Origin: Meloidogyne chitwoodi
Lineage: Eukaryota; Nematoda; Chromadorea; Rhabditida; Meloidogynidae
Direction of reading: 5' to 3'
Length of the DNA stretch: 64,000 nt
NCBI GenBank assembly: GCA_015183035.1
Contig: JACZZP010000017.1
Coordinates: 806,001 to 870,000 of the forward strand
Shown: piece after piece, positions 47,203 to 59,079 of the stretch
How the letters are laid out: each line of letters starts with the position of its first letter
Numbering within the stretch: position 1 is the first letter of the stretch
Notes under the pieces: generated by a model
The model's input: the letters and a program-made list of their open reading frames with translations, nothing else
Database searches by the model: none
Told to the model about the DNA's origin: nothing
Made by a program: the position numbers and the translations under genes

Positions 47203-49697
47203 TCAAAGGAATTCTTCAATATTAATTTCTAGTGCAGAACAAGGATTGACTAAAGCAAAAGAAGTAATTACTTCAGGATGGAGAATACCAAAAGTCCCAA
47301 TAGATCGATTTCCGTAAATAATTTCTGCACAGCGTCCATCAAAAAAGGTAAAATCTAAATTTTCTATTTTACAAAAAACTTAAGGTTCTCTAACCATCTC
47401 TTTGTTGAATTTTATAACCTTTAATTGCCACATTCGAGTCTTTAATATCAATATATTGAACATTTAACATCTGCATTATCCGATCCAAAAGTCCATGAAT
47501 TATTTCGAATGCTCCAGTTTTACTATAAAAAACTGCTGCTAAATGCCTTTCGTTTCGACATTTTGTATCTAAAATTAAAAAAAAAATAAATATTTATTCT
47601 AATTCCAACCTTGAGTATTGTCAATAAAAACAACATCTTGCACTTCAAAAAGTTTTAAAGGCAAAGGCATATCTTTATTATTAGAAATTGTTTTCAAAAT
47701 ACCGGGAAGTAAAGAATTTCGAACAACCTTATATTTTTATTATAAATATTTAAAAAAGAATAATTTTTACCTGAAATTCCAAAGTTTTGGGATTTGCTAT
47801 TTTGACAACGTTTTTTAATTCAGAATTGGGCTTTCTCATTTTAAGTCCAACATCTTCAGTAGAACATAAAGCAAAATTCATTATTTCAGTCCATCCAGAC
47901 ATTGCCAATTGAAGACGTAATTGATCCGAAAGTTTATTTAAACTATAAGGTTCAGCAACTGTATTTGATTGGGGTAAAAGTGGAGGAATATTATTATAGC
48001 CATATGCTAAAGCTAAATCTTCAACTAAATCACATTCATGGAGAATATCGTGTCTAGTTGGTGGAGCTTTAACCTAAAAAATTTTAATTTTTAGAATTTG
48101 AAAACAAATAAAAAACCTCAATTTGTGTTTCATTCTTTTCGACATTTAAACAAGTTAGTGACATTTTAGCTAACAATTCCATTGCTTTATTAACATCAAT
48201 TGGATTAATTCCAATTTTTCGCGACATACTTTTAACATCAACTTTTCCTTTCCAAGCTTTAAACTTCTAAATTTAAATGAAAAATTCTTAAAATTTTGAT
48301 AAAATACCGGATATATACAAGAACTTTTAGCATCCACAATTTCCATAGGCTCAACACTTAATTGTAAGTTAAATTTTTAGTTAAAAAATAAAGTGGAAAA
48401 AAATGTTTAAATTGGTATATCTTATCCAGAGTCTTATAAATATTAATAAAAAACTAACACAAAAGGCACTTTACAGTATTGACTGAAAATAGTAACAACA
48501 GTATCCAAAACAATCTCCAATTTTTTCAAATCTGTTCCAGTAGCCTCAATAAAAATGTTTTTTGTATTTAAAGTTATTTTTGAATGATCACTGTTGATTA
48601 TTGGAGGCAAAGAACAAACAATTCCATTTGCATCGTAAATCACAGGAAAAAGTGGTTTATCTCTTATTATTGGTAAATATTCTTTTAAATGACCTTCCTT
48701 CTAAAAATGAGAGTAAAAAAGAATATATTTATATAAATAAGTTACATAAAATTCCATTAATTCCAATCCGTTAAATTCTTTATTTTGATTCAGCGGTTTA
48801 AAAACAATTTCCTTTGGTGGCCTAGCACAATATTTAAAAGGTCCTAAGGAAAGATAAATTAAAAAATCATTAGTGATAATTCAGTCAATAAGTTTAATGT
48901 AAGGTGTTTAAAATTTTCTAATAAGAAGGAAATTAATATTCAAAAGGATTTGTTTAAACCTGTAATAGTATCAAAATCATGCGTTCCAATGGAAGCAAGA
49001 GTTCGTTTTCTACCAATATTTTGATGTAGCTTGTCTTGCAAATCAATAAAAGAGGCATAAATATCAGGATCCAATTGAATATCTCTCAATACTGCACCAA
49101 CTACAAATTTACGCACGTCAGCAGTCTAGAAAAATTAAAATTTAATCATTTTTATCAAAGAAAACCTCTTTCTCAACAATTATGGTCATAGGCTTTACCT
49201 CTGACAATTTATAAGTTGGAATTTTCATTCTAAAAAGCATTAATTATTTTAATAGATATCAATTACTTATTCTGAAATATGAGTAAAGCTCGAGTTAGTC
49301 CTTCTACACAAAGTAGGTCATAACGGTTTGCTGGAAGTTCAATTTTGTAAATTTCTTCATCTATACCAGACGTCTCGTTTCTCTCAGTCAACTAAAATGG
49401 TTTAAATTTTTTCTTTTGATAATAATTGAAGCTTTATTTAAAACAAACTTCAATGAAATATTCTAAGGCGTGTGTTTAGTTTTAGATTAGTCATAAATTA
49501 GAAACGGCAATTAGGGTGCACAGTTTAAATTATTGTGCGAGTTAATCTTTCAAACTGAATTTTCTTATAAGAAAAAAACTAACCACGTCATCCAATTCAA
49601 GCCCATATTGAAAACAGAGTTCATCCACATCCTTTTGAGTTAGAGAAATACCCAAATGGCGATCTAAAAGTCGCTTCTTTACAGCAATTGTCGGCAT
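47203..49697 (-). CDS. fars-3: Phenylalanyl-tRNA synthetase beta subunit, cytosolic
   Basis: About 14 minus-strand exons, about 590 residues, complete. It starts [16 protein letters not shown], the eukaryotic PheRS beta start. Following blocks: [61 protein letters not shown], the B3/B4 region ([16 protein letters not shown]), B5 ([40 protein letters not shown]), IAYGYNN-type ([12 protein letters not shown]), and the catalytic-like core ([57 protein letters not shown]). It pairs with the alpha subunit to charge tRNA-Phe in the cytosol. It starts 179 nt after the ALG2 stop, the typical spacing of a nematode operon. Confidence 0.95.
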
Positions 49698-49876
49698 AAA
49701 CTTGAAAATTAATAATTATTGTGGAAAATCTATTAAATAATTTATATGTAAATTTACAAAAAGGTAAAAAATACAAAAATGTAAAAAATAATTTATTCAA
49801 TGTAAATAAAGTTAAATTATGCTAACAAACTATATAAAGATTTTATATAAAAATAATTTAGGAATTTAATATAATT

Positions 49877-51654
49877 TCAGTCATTTTTGTTATTGACAAG
49901 TTCATTAGCTGAATTTTTCTTTGAAATCATATTGGTAACAATTGAATCAAGCTTGTCAGAAAATGAGTCAAAGGAAAAATACTTTTCAACAATTTCACGC
50001 CCTAAAAAAGAAAATTTAAACTAATTCTAAAATTTTCAAATACCTAAAGTTCCCATTTCTTTCATAACTTTTGGTTCATTCATTGCCAATTCCATTGATT
50101 CTGCAAATGCTTCTTTATCTGGAGAACAAAGAAAACCAGTCGTTTTGTCAATAATTGTTTCAGTAGGGCCACCATTGTTTACTGCTAATACTGGGGTACT
50201 TAAAAACATTGCTTCGATTGGAACAATACCAAAATGTTCGCCAATTGGAGTATATATTACCAAACGAGCGTTTGACATTAACCAAATTTTGACGTTGTCA
50301 TCTAATACAATATAAAAAATTTTAAGGGATCCGAAAAATAAATTGAAAAAATGATTAAAAACTGAAAATTATAGAACCTTATTGAAATTTTTAAAGTTTA
50401 ATTTGGTTAATTTTTTATGTAAAATTTATCATAATTAAGGGATTATAGTATGAGAATAATTATATGAGAATTTTACTTTGTTTAAACAAAATTTATAAAA
50501 AAATTTACTTGGACTTTTGACAAATTTGACATAATTTGTAATGTCTAGCTCCTCTGAAAGTTTAACTAATTCCTCAAAGTGTTCGATGTTTTCTAAATTC
50601 AGAGGGTCATAACCTCCAGCAATTAATAAAATACATCTTTTTGCATTCTCTGGTGAAATCTTTTCAATCATTAATGCTATAAAAAAATTTTTAATATTAA
50701 ATATTTTATATATAATTTACCAAAAGCCTTAATAGCCAAATCAATGTTTTTCTTTCTCTCAAAGCGATTAACTGAAAGAAAAGTAATTGTCTCATCACGT
50801 TTTAACAAATCAACCAAATCGACACCAAGACTTTTTACAACTTCATTAATTCCATCTTTAAATGTCTTCAAAGTATTGTCAAAAAAGTTGCCATTAATGG
50901 AAGGATAAAGAACTAATACATGGCGACTGACCAAAGATGGAAATGTTTCATGAACCACGCAATTGGTGAAATTACTAAAAATATTGAATTTTTGGATAAA
51001 AACAAATGGTTAATTTAGAAGATTATATCACTAATTATTTAATAATTAAAATAATTTAACCAATTGAATTATTAAATATAACCTATTGACAAGGATCTGA
51101 TCTGCCCATCCCATTGTCCAAGCCTCAATATTGTCAATAACAAAACGGTAAAGTCGTTTCAAGAAAGTATCACGTTTAATTGATAATAACAAGTCTGGAT
51201 AATGGCAATAAAAAAGTATAGGAGCACCATTACCAAATAACCGTAAAATGGGCAAGGGAGCAGAAATCTTAATGTCAAACTAAAAAAATACAATTTTTAA
51301 AATAATGCCTGATCACAGAAAACAAGGTCAGCATCACAATGCGTCCTGCAGGCATAAAATGCAGCAATACAAAAGCGAATATAAGCACAGAGAGCATAGC
51401 ATCCACCGAAAATTGTACGCGGCAATACACTCGCTACAACATTCAAATCTCAAAAATATAAAAACTAAACTTTAAAATTAAAAAAAAGAACCATCTTTAA
51501 AGTCCTTGAGTTCTTCAAAACAGTGGTCCTCAGAAAATTGGTTGGTTATAATACAAACTTTATGTCCTTTCTTTCTCATTGCTAAAGCTGAATCAAGAAC
51601 AAGTCTTTCTGCTCCACCAATACCAAAATCAGGATGTAAAAAAACAATTTTCAT
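49877..51654 (-). CDS. algn-2: ALG2 alpha-1,3/1,6-mannosyltransferase
   Basis: About eight minus-strand exons, about 410 residues. GT4/GT-B fold landmarks: MKIVFLHPDFGIGGAERLVL, GHKVCIITNQFSEDHCF, a hydrophobic stretch (GGCYALCAYIRFCIAAFYAC), GAPILFYCHYPDLLL, NFTNCVVHETFP, VLVLYPSINGN, FLSVNRFERKKNIDLAIKA, LLIAGGYDPLN, VIYTPIGEHFGIVPIEAM and LAVNNGGPTETI with the donor-binding E-x7-E region. The order and CHYPDLL / NRFERKKN words identify ALG2, which adds the second and third mannoses to the dolichol-linked oligosaccharide on the ER's cytosolic face. C. elegans names it algn-2 (alg-2 there is an Argonaute). It lies 373 nt downstream of the mtch gene and 179 nt upstream of fars-3 on the same strand. 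Confidence 0.94.
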
Positions 51655-52027
51655 ATTCTAGTTTTATAAAATTTAAAAAAAAAAATTAAATTAAAAATGA
51701 ATAATTAAAGATCCGTATAAAAGTAGAATGACCTCTTTATAATAAAAAAATCATGAAAATGGTAAAAATAAGAATTTATGAATAAAAGCAAGTTATAATT
51801 GTTAATTATCCTGAGTCCACATTTTTCGTTTGTGAACAAATATACATAATATGTAAAATGAAAATGTTACTCGCAAGACCAATATTTAATAAAAGAGTTT
51901 AACTGAAAAATGTTTTAATTACAGAGCAATGTTAATTATCCGCAAGAATAAATATCAAAAAATGTGGACATCGTAATAATTAACAATTATACAAAGAATT
52001 TTAGTCTATTTAAAACTAATTGGTGTC
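51655..52027. other. Spacer between mtch and ALG2 genes
   Basis: 373 AT-rich bases between two same-strand genes. It contains two related words ATGTGGACAT / GTCCACATTTTT around 51820 and 51960, of unknown meaning. No gene seen. Confidence 0.4.
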
Positions 52028-53398
52028 TCATATAAAATGTTTCTTGCTTGCATATAATTTATTGTCTATACCGACGCGAATAGGACCCTTTTCCTCTCGC
52101 ATGAAGAATTTGGCACCTCTACGAATTTCATATGGCGATAAATAATCATAAGCATCAGACCAATGGTTGAAAGTTGGTGAGTAAGGAAGAAGAGAAACCA
52201 ACAAACTGAATTTAAGAAAATTATAAAATATTTTTACTCTATTTACTACCCAGAACCAGCCACAGCCATCACTGTGGAGCATACTTCAAATGGATATCGC
52301 ACAGTATTAACCATTAAGGGAATAAGATAACCTAAGCTAAAACGTGTATGTTGTATTAATTCTCGTTCTTGTTGATCCAAATTTTCAGTTTCTCTTTCCT
52401 ATATTAATTAATAAAAATAAAATTTATAACTTTATAAATTATTTACAATTTTTTTGCATGCAATGTCAATAACATAACTACAACTGATCGTTGCCCAAAC
52501 AGAAATCAATCCAGCAACAATGGAAGGCATCAAACCAGAAAAAAATCCAGGTAAACCTTCTTCAGAACCAATAAGAATTAATGGTTGAAATGGATTTATT
52601 AGCGCATATTTTTCTTCATTCCCAATAAGTTGAGCAATTTGACGGGAAGCAATAACTACAAATAGCAATAAAATTTTATAAAAAAATAATAAAAAGTACC
52701 AAAAAATGGACGTGTAATTATTGTGCATAAAACAATATTAATAGTTCTACGTATGCCATCACGTAGTTTAATACGAAAACATTGGTAAGCATCCAAGTCA
52801 GATAGTTTATTCCTTAAATCATCAATATTTCCTCCAACTTCAGGATAGTAACGATCCAAAATCTTAAATAATTAAAGTACAAAAGCCATATGATTTAAAC
52901 AAATTATTTTTAAATTAAATTTTTATTTTAAAATGTTAATAATAAAAACCTCACATTAGAAATAACAAAATCACCCGATGAAGAGAAAATTTTCAGTAAA
53001 ATACCTGCAACAGCACCAGTGTAAATTGTCTTAAAGCCATGTGAAAGATAGAAATTATTGACTGAATTTTAAAAAATTTAAGAATTGTATTAGTTTATTT
53101 AGACTCATTTATAAATAATAAAAAGATTACGATAATAGTAAAAGTTTGGCAAAAAATAAGCATTTCGTCCAAAAAATATATAGGTTTTTCCCCTTTCTAA
53201 AGGAAACGGTTCATGACCAAGTTGGATCAGAGTTCGGGTAAAAGATATTGGATAGAACAAGGAAGAAGTAAATATGCTAGAGCAAATACTTTTTAGTTGT
53301 AATTCAAGCCTCTGACGCTAAAATAAGAATGGAAAACAAAAACATAATATAATTAATAAATAAACCCCGTCAAGACGATTAAGGTTTAAATCAGCCAT
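52028..53398 (-). CDS. mtch-1: Mitochondrial carrier homolog (MTCH outer-membrane insertase)
   Basis: Seven minus-strand exons, about 340 residues. Start MADLNLNRLDG, then carrier-like repeats: FYPISFTRTLIQLGHEPFP, GFKTIYTGAVAGILLKIFSS, ITRPFF and VIASRQIAQLIGNEEKY, EEGLPGFFSGLMPSIVAGLI, then NTVRYPFEVCSTVMAVAGSG and YSPTFNHWSDAYDYL with a C-terminal RGAKFFMREEKG. These match MTCH1/2 block by block, including the P-Y-S-P segment; the classical P-x-[DE]-x2-[KR] carrier motifs are degenerate, as in that family. MTCH2 acts in the outer mitochondrial membrane, inserting alpha-helical proteins. Head gene of a minus-strand cluster with ALG2, PheRS beta and TMCO1. Confidence 0.9.
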
Positions 53399-54136
53399 TC
53401 CAATTAATTAAAAACTGCCTCTTTTTCTAAACTTGTAAAAATTTGTAAAAAGTTCCAATGATAACGTGTCAACCAAGATTAACTAAAAAAATCAAACATA
53501 AATCAAATTTATGATTGGACTCAAATAGTGATACTCAAAGATTAACCGAATCTAGTTAAAACCCGCTTTGTCGCAGAAAGGCAGTTTCGCCGTCAGAACT
53601 GACAGATCATTCGTCCAATATTGGCCTTAAGTCTATTTTGTCCATCACGTTTTGTCTAAAACTAAAGGGTATAGGATGAAAAATTCTAGATCGGCGCTGT
53701 TTACGAAAAGATTATAGGAGCAAAGCAAGGGAAATGTCATTTCTTCACGGTTTTACACTCAGATAGATAACCGAGGTGAGCGTATGAACAGCTTACACAC
53801 TGATCTATCCAGTAGCTACATTATTTCGGAACGACAAAATACCGAAATATGACATATAGCCTTAGCGAATTCAGAATATCAAAAATTAGTTGAGATTAAA
53901 TAGATACTGTAAAAATTTTTCTAATTTATGCCTGACCATTTCGGCCACTGGCATTTTGTACAAATCTAATGCTTTTGAAGGCAGTACCTTTTGTCTTCTA
54001 CACCTTTTGGTTCTGCTTAAAAATGAAAGAATGTGGAAATTAAGAGAGCGGGAAAAGAAAAAGAGTAAAAATGAGAGAGAATGATGAATGAATTTTTTCT
54101 TTGCGAGACTGTTGGAGTTTCTCTCATTCATCTACC
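53399..54136. other. Intergenic region upstream of mtch
   Basis: Sequence is less AT-biased from 53560 to 53880 (AAGGCAGTTTCGCCGTCAG, GATCTATCCAGTAGC), suggesting a promoter or an old mobile-element remnant. A minus-strand frame at 53886-54131 (contains PSKALDLYKMPVAEMV) has no recognisable domain. A short run upstream of it is the left flank of the foldback element. Confidence 0.4.
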
Positions 54137-54523
54137 GGTAGGGGTCACCTCAGTGTTGCCATTTCAGTGTTGCCAGCTCAGTGTTGCCATTTCAGTGTTA
54201 GCCAGCTCAGTGTTGAGCCATCTCAGTGTTAACCATTTCAGTGTTGGGCCAGTTAATACCAGTACAGAATTTCCGACATCTACGAACCGGAATTTTAGTA
54301 AAAAAAAAAGTAAGAAAAAAATAATAAGAACAAATAATGTTAGTTTCTGATAAAATCAAGGTTCCGGGCCCGATCCGGGTCCGATTTCTTATGAGATTTT
54401 TAGCCTTAACGGTGACACTGAAATGGCTAACACTGAGATAGCTCAACACTGAGCTGGCTAACACTGAAATGGCAACACTGAGCTGGCAACACTGAAATGG
54501 CAACACTGAGCTGGCCTGTTCCG
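54137..54523. mobile_element. Foldback element with alternating CAGTGTTGCCA repeats
   Basis: The left arm, starting at about 54144 (GGGGTCACCTCAGTGTTGCC), is a tandem run in which GCCATTTCAGTGTT and GCCAGCTCAGTGTT alternate. The right arm (54405-54515) is the same run inverted. About 150 bp of AT-rich DNA plus a GC-rich GGTTCCGGGCCCGATCCGGG patch lies between. TCATCTAC occurs immediately outside both ends (54128-54135 and 54524-54531), fitting an 8- to 9-bp target duplication as in Mutator-type elements. No coding capacity. Confidence 0.85.
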
Positions 54524-54690
54524 TCATCTACAAATCAACTTTGGGAGTAAATACATATTTCAAATCATTACAGATATGTATATCTAGGACATTTTTATCT
54601 TTTCATGATTATGGATCTTTCCAACTTAAAAGAAAATAAATGTCACCCGTAAATAATCTTATCACTTTTTTGAGCAAATAAATTAGCAAA

Positions 54691-57600
54691 TTAAACAATC
54701 GAATCATTAGTTGTAATATTTTCTCGTTTTCTTGCAGTAAGACTTGTTTCTACTGGTAACGCTTGCATTGAATCGGCTCTTTTTAATTGTCTTTCATCGT
54801 AATCTCCTGAGTGAACAACAGAAGTTGATCGTGCAGTAAGAGGAGGTTGTTCTCTTTGTCGAAATCTATTATTGTTTGCTTGTTGTGAATAGGGTGGTGG
54901 AGGTTCTTGTAAGGCTATATCTTCATTTCCAGGAGCAACCCTTCTGTAAAAAATGTATAAATGTAAAGATCTTAGTCTCCAAAGGAATTGGAACACGAAT
55001 TCAAAAAACATCTTTTATCCCGAAGTAGATCTTTGTCCCTCGCTAAGAACATTTAGTCATTATTCCCACAGATCCGTAAATATTTTAAATAAAAAAACAT
55101 ACGCTCCTCGTCGAAATCTTCCAATTAGACTTCTGCCACCTCCACTTCTTGTCATTTCAGTAGAATTTTCACTATTTCTTCTTAATCCATTACCCCCATT
55201 CTCATCATTATCTGTTTCTTCTTCAACATTAGGCATTCTTAAAGAAGGAAGAATTCTATTTTGTTGAGTAGAAGGAGTAGGTGAACTTGGCGTTATTACA
55301 ATTGATTTTGGCCTTCCTAAAGGAATTGAGCCATTCCCTGGAATTCATTTCTTTTTAATATTTTAATAAAATTAAATAACCATTAGGTAATCTTTCATCA
55401 AGAGAAGTTTTATCAATATCAGAAGCAGTCTCTTTTTGTTGTGTATGCCTTGGGGAACGCATTGGAGGTAAAGAATTCTTTTCTTTTTCAATTTGCTTCT
55501 TTCCAAGTGCTGATTTTGGTCGAGCACTTAAACTACTTGTTCCTCCAAATAAATCTAGAAAAAAAAATAAAACATAGTAACAATTCACTGAAATAAATTT
55601 AAATAAAATGTTCATTAAAATTTGTATTAAAACATAAAAATAATAAAATATAATATTTATTTTATTTATTTTTGGTTAGTTAGTAGTAAACAAATATTTT
55701 TAAAAACTTTACTTGATGAAGGTCTTCTTAAACCACCCAATTTTAATGGACCAAGCCTAATTTTAGAAGAAGAAGCAGCATTGTCAGAAGACGTATTTTG
55801 ACGTTGTAATCCTGATGAAATCTCTCCTCCAATAGATAAACGATTATTTGCTTCTGTATTATTTGCTGCTGCTTCTGCTGCTCTTCTTTCTCTTGCAAGT
55901 CTTGCCTTTCGTTTCCATTTTGCCACATATTTTATTATGCTATATGCATTCCTTAATGCCTCGACCTCATTCTCGACCCCTTGACCAAGTCATTTTTCTT
56001 TTATTCTTTTTCCCCCTTTTTTTAATATCAATGAAGTTTTTAATTATTTTCTTGGTCAAGGGAAAGAGAAAAATTTTATACAGAGAATTATAACAAACCC
56101 AAAGGAAAGTTACTAATTTATTATAAATTTAAGAAGAATTGTAAAAAAGTAAAGAATTAGCAAAACAATAATAATATTTCTGAGTTTGTAATATGTATTA
56201 ATTGTGTTATATTGGCAATATTAGACCCTCGTTAGAAGTATACCAAGAAATAAGGACAAAACAGATTTGAGGACAACCATTGGTTACTTTAAGACAACTA
56301 CATATTATTATTATTATAAAATTCCATTGTAAGGCTAATTTAAAGTTTAGAAAATATAAATATGGTTAAAATAGAGATTCTATTTAATACAAGGTCGAGG
56401 CAAATAAAAGTTTAAAAATTATTAAAATAAAATAAATAAACTGACTTGACATTTAATTTTTTTTCAATAGAATAATTGGCAATATTATGTCCAGCCAATC
56501 CATGTTCTATTAAATCAGCACCTAATTGTTCTTCATATTTAGTCATTCTTAAACCCCAAGGGAATTGATTCATAATCTTTTATTAAAAATATAATTATTT
56601 TTAAAAGAATAAATTTAATATTATTATTATTACAATAAGTGATAAAAATGTAACAATAAGTGAAAATGCTGAAACACAAACAACACATAAAGCTTGAACC
56701 TTTAAAAAAATTAAAAAAATATATTTTAGAAATATATGTATATTAATAAGGTTCAAAGGGAGTTAACTGTAATAAAAATAAATTTTAATTTTATCATAAG
56801 ACAAAGTTTCAAACTTAATCTTTTATTTTCATTGTTTAAGAAGAAAATTATATATAACTTTATATTAATTATTTAAAATTATTTATTTTTTACTTTAATT
56901 AATTCAAAATCACCGCCATGTAAAAGACCATTTTTATTTCCAGTTACACCTTTCTAAATATAAAAAATATATTTATTTAATTATTTAAGAAACAACGAAC
57001 ATGTTTAGGGTCTTCCTTAACTGTTTCACGATCTTCATATGAAAAAATACCAACACAAATCATTCCTTAGAAAAAAATATATTTTTTTATTTAAATGTCC
57101 AAAAAAACCCCAAGCAGATCCAATAACATGTACAGGGATAATACCAACTGGATCATCAATTTCTAAACGTTCTACTAATGGATAAACAGAAAGTGCTAAA
57201 GCAGCACCAATTGCTCCAACTGCAATACTATCTACTGGACGTAAACTGTGACAACCTTTTTTTAATTTAATTAATAATTTAATTAATTAAAATTAAGACA
57301 ATTAAACCAGCAGTTGTAGAAACTAAAGAAGCAAGTAATCCATCAATTAATAAATCAATTTGACATTTTCTTGTTGAAACTAATGAAATAATTATTGAAG
57401 TACAACCACCACCTATTGAACTTAATAAAGTAACCATCGCTGATCTTAAATTTAAAAAAAAAAAAGATTAAAAAATTGGGGAAAAATATATAAATTTAAA
57501 AGTTATTTTTTTGGAATTGTAATAAATATTAATTTGAAAAATAAAATTCTATCAGTTAAAAAATTTTATTTAACTCAATTTTCTATTTATTCCAGCTTTT

Positions 57601-59079
57601 TATTAGTCAAATAATGAAAAGAGGATATTACTGAGATTTTAATAGATATTAAAAAATTATATTGCCTTGAGGCAAGTCTCCATCTGTTATAAGCAACACC
57701 TAATGTTGAACCAGTATTAAATGCTAACCATCCCCACCAAAGCATAAAAGTACCAAGAAGAGCATTTGTTGGACTAAATAAATTATTTTATTAAATTTAT
57801 TTTCAAACTTTGACATATGAGCACTTCCCCTTTCACCAAATCTTGCTTGTCTAGGTTTTAAATAAAGTGTTGCTGCCAAACCAGAAACACCACCAACAAG
57901 ATGAACAACTTAAAATTATAAAAATAATAATAATAAATTTAATTTAATACCTGAACATCCAGCAGCATCCACAACTTCTAATTGACGAAGAAATCCATCT
58001 TCAGACCAAACCCCTAAAAATAAATTTTAAAAAAATAAATAATATCAAAAATTAAATTGAATGAGTTCAGAAAAGTAATAAATAAATTCTTTTTTATTTT
58101 TAAATTAATTGTTTTTTAAACATACAATGAGCAGTTATTGAATGAACTAAAGTCATCTTAAAAATTAAAATATTATTTTTAAATTAATTAATTATACCAA
58201 ATAAGTAATAACAATATAAGGCTTTAATCTAATTCTTTCTGCCATTGCCGCTAAAATTATTTAATTAATTATTATTTATTTATTTAAAAATAAAAAGAAT
58301 ATATAATTTAGAATTTAATTAAAATATTATTATTAAATATATTTATTTACCAGAAACAATAGTTGATGTAGTCGTAGCAAAGGACATTTGAAAGAAAAAA
58401 CGGGCATAATGCCAAGCTTGATCTGATGGTTGGCCTTTCTCATCTGGATTGTAAAAAAAGTAGCCAATACCTTTTTAAATAGAAAGTAATAATTAAATTT
58501 TTTAATATATTATTTATTTGAATAAAAGAAATAATCATTGGGAAATATTAATATCAGAAAACAAAAAAAGAAGGAAAAGAGTACAATTAATTTCTCTCTT
58601 CTATGTATGAATATAAGCCTTTCTATTAAATTATTTTTTACATACCAATATAAGGATTTGGAAAATCTTTGCCATAAGTAAATCCTTAAAAAAAATATTA
58701 AAAAAATAAATAAATATATTTATTTATTTAACCAAATCCAAACATCCAATAAGAAAGACCACCAAAAACAACATCAACAATATTTTTAACCATTATATTA
58801 ACTTCATCTTTAGAAGAAACACGTCCACTTTCTAATAAACCAAATCCTTTAAAAAAAATGATATTTTTATTTAAAAAAATATTTTTAAATATTTTTTATT
58901 ACCAGAAACCATTGTCCAAATAGAAAAACTACAAGAAATAAGCCAAATTCCATCATCTTGAAATGCTGTTAAATTAACATCATTATATGGAACACTAAAT
59001 TGATTATTGTCAAAAGATGTATAACTTAAATAATTAAAAATTGTTCTTCTATTTAGGTTTAGGCATACCTTGGTTCCAT
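54691..59079 (-). CDS. Ammonium transporter (AMT) with long cytoplasmic tail
   Basis: About 17 minus-strand exons. A tiny first exon (MEP) splices to [20 protein letters not shown]. The transport core follows: [111 protein letters not shown] (first pore His), [52 protein letters not shown] (second pore His) and [20 protein letters not shown]. These identify an AMT/MEP protein, with both pore His kept, conducting ammonium across the plasma membrane. The core would end near 56440; further minus-strand exons to 54691 ([45 protein letters not shown]) give about 300 Ser/Arg/Asn-rich tail residues including a PPPY motif. Joining tail to core is likely (in-phase splice available) but unproven. Confidence 0.9.

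Noticed and set aside
53886..54131. Minus-strand frame containing PSKALDLYKMPVAEMV
   Set aside because: No recognisable domain or splice support; sits beside a foldback element. Kept only as a note, could be a captured exon.
54081..54527. Two overlapping frames of about 90-106 codons with VLPFQCCQLSVAISVL
   Set aside because: Direct translations of the foldback's tandem units on both strands.
54953..56093. Plus-strand frames opposite the AMT tail
   Set aside because: Antisense of the Ser/Arg-rich tail exons; no similarity.
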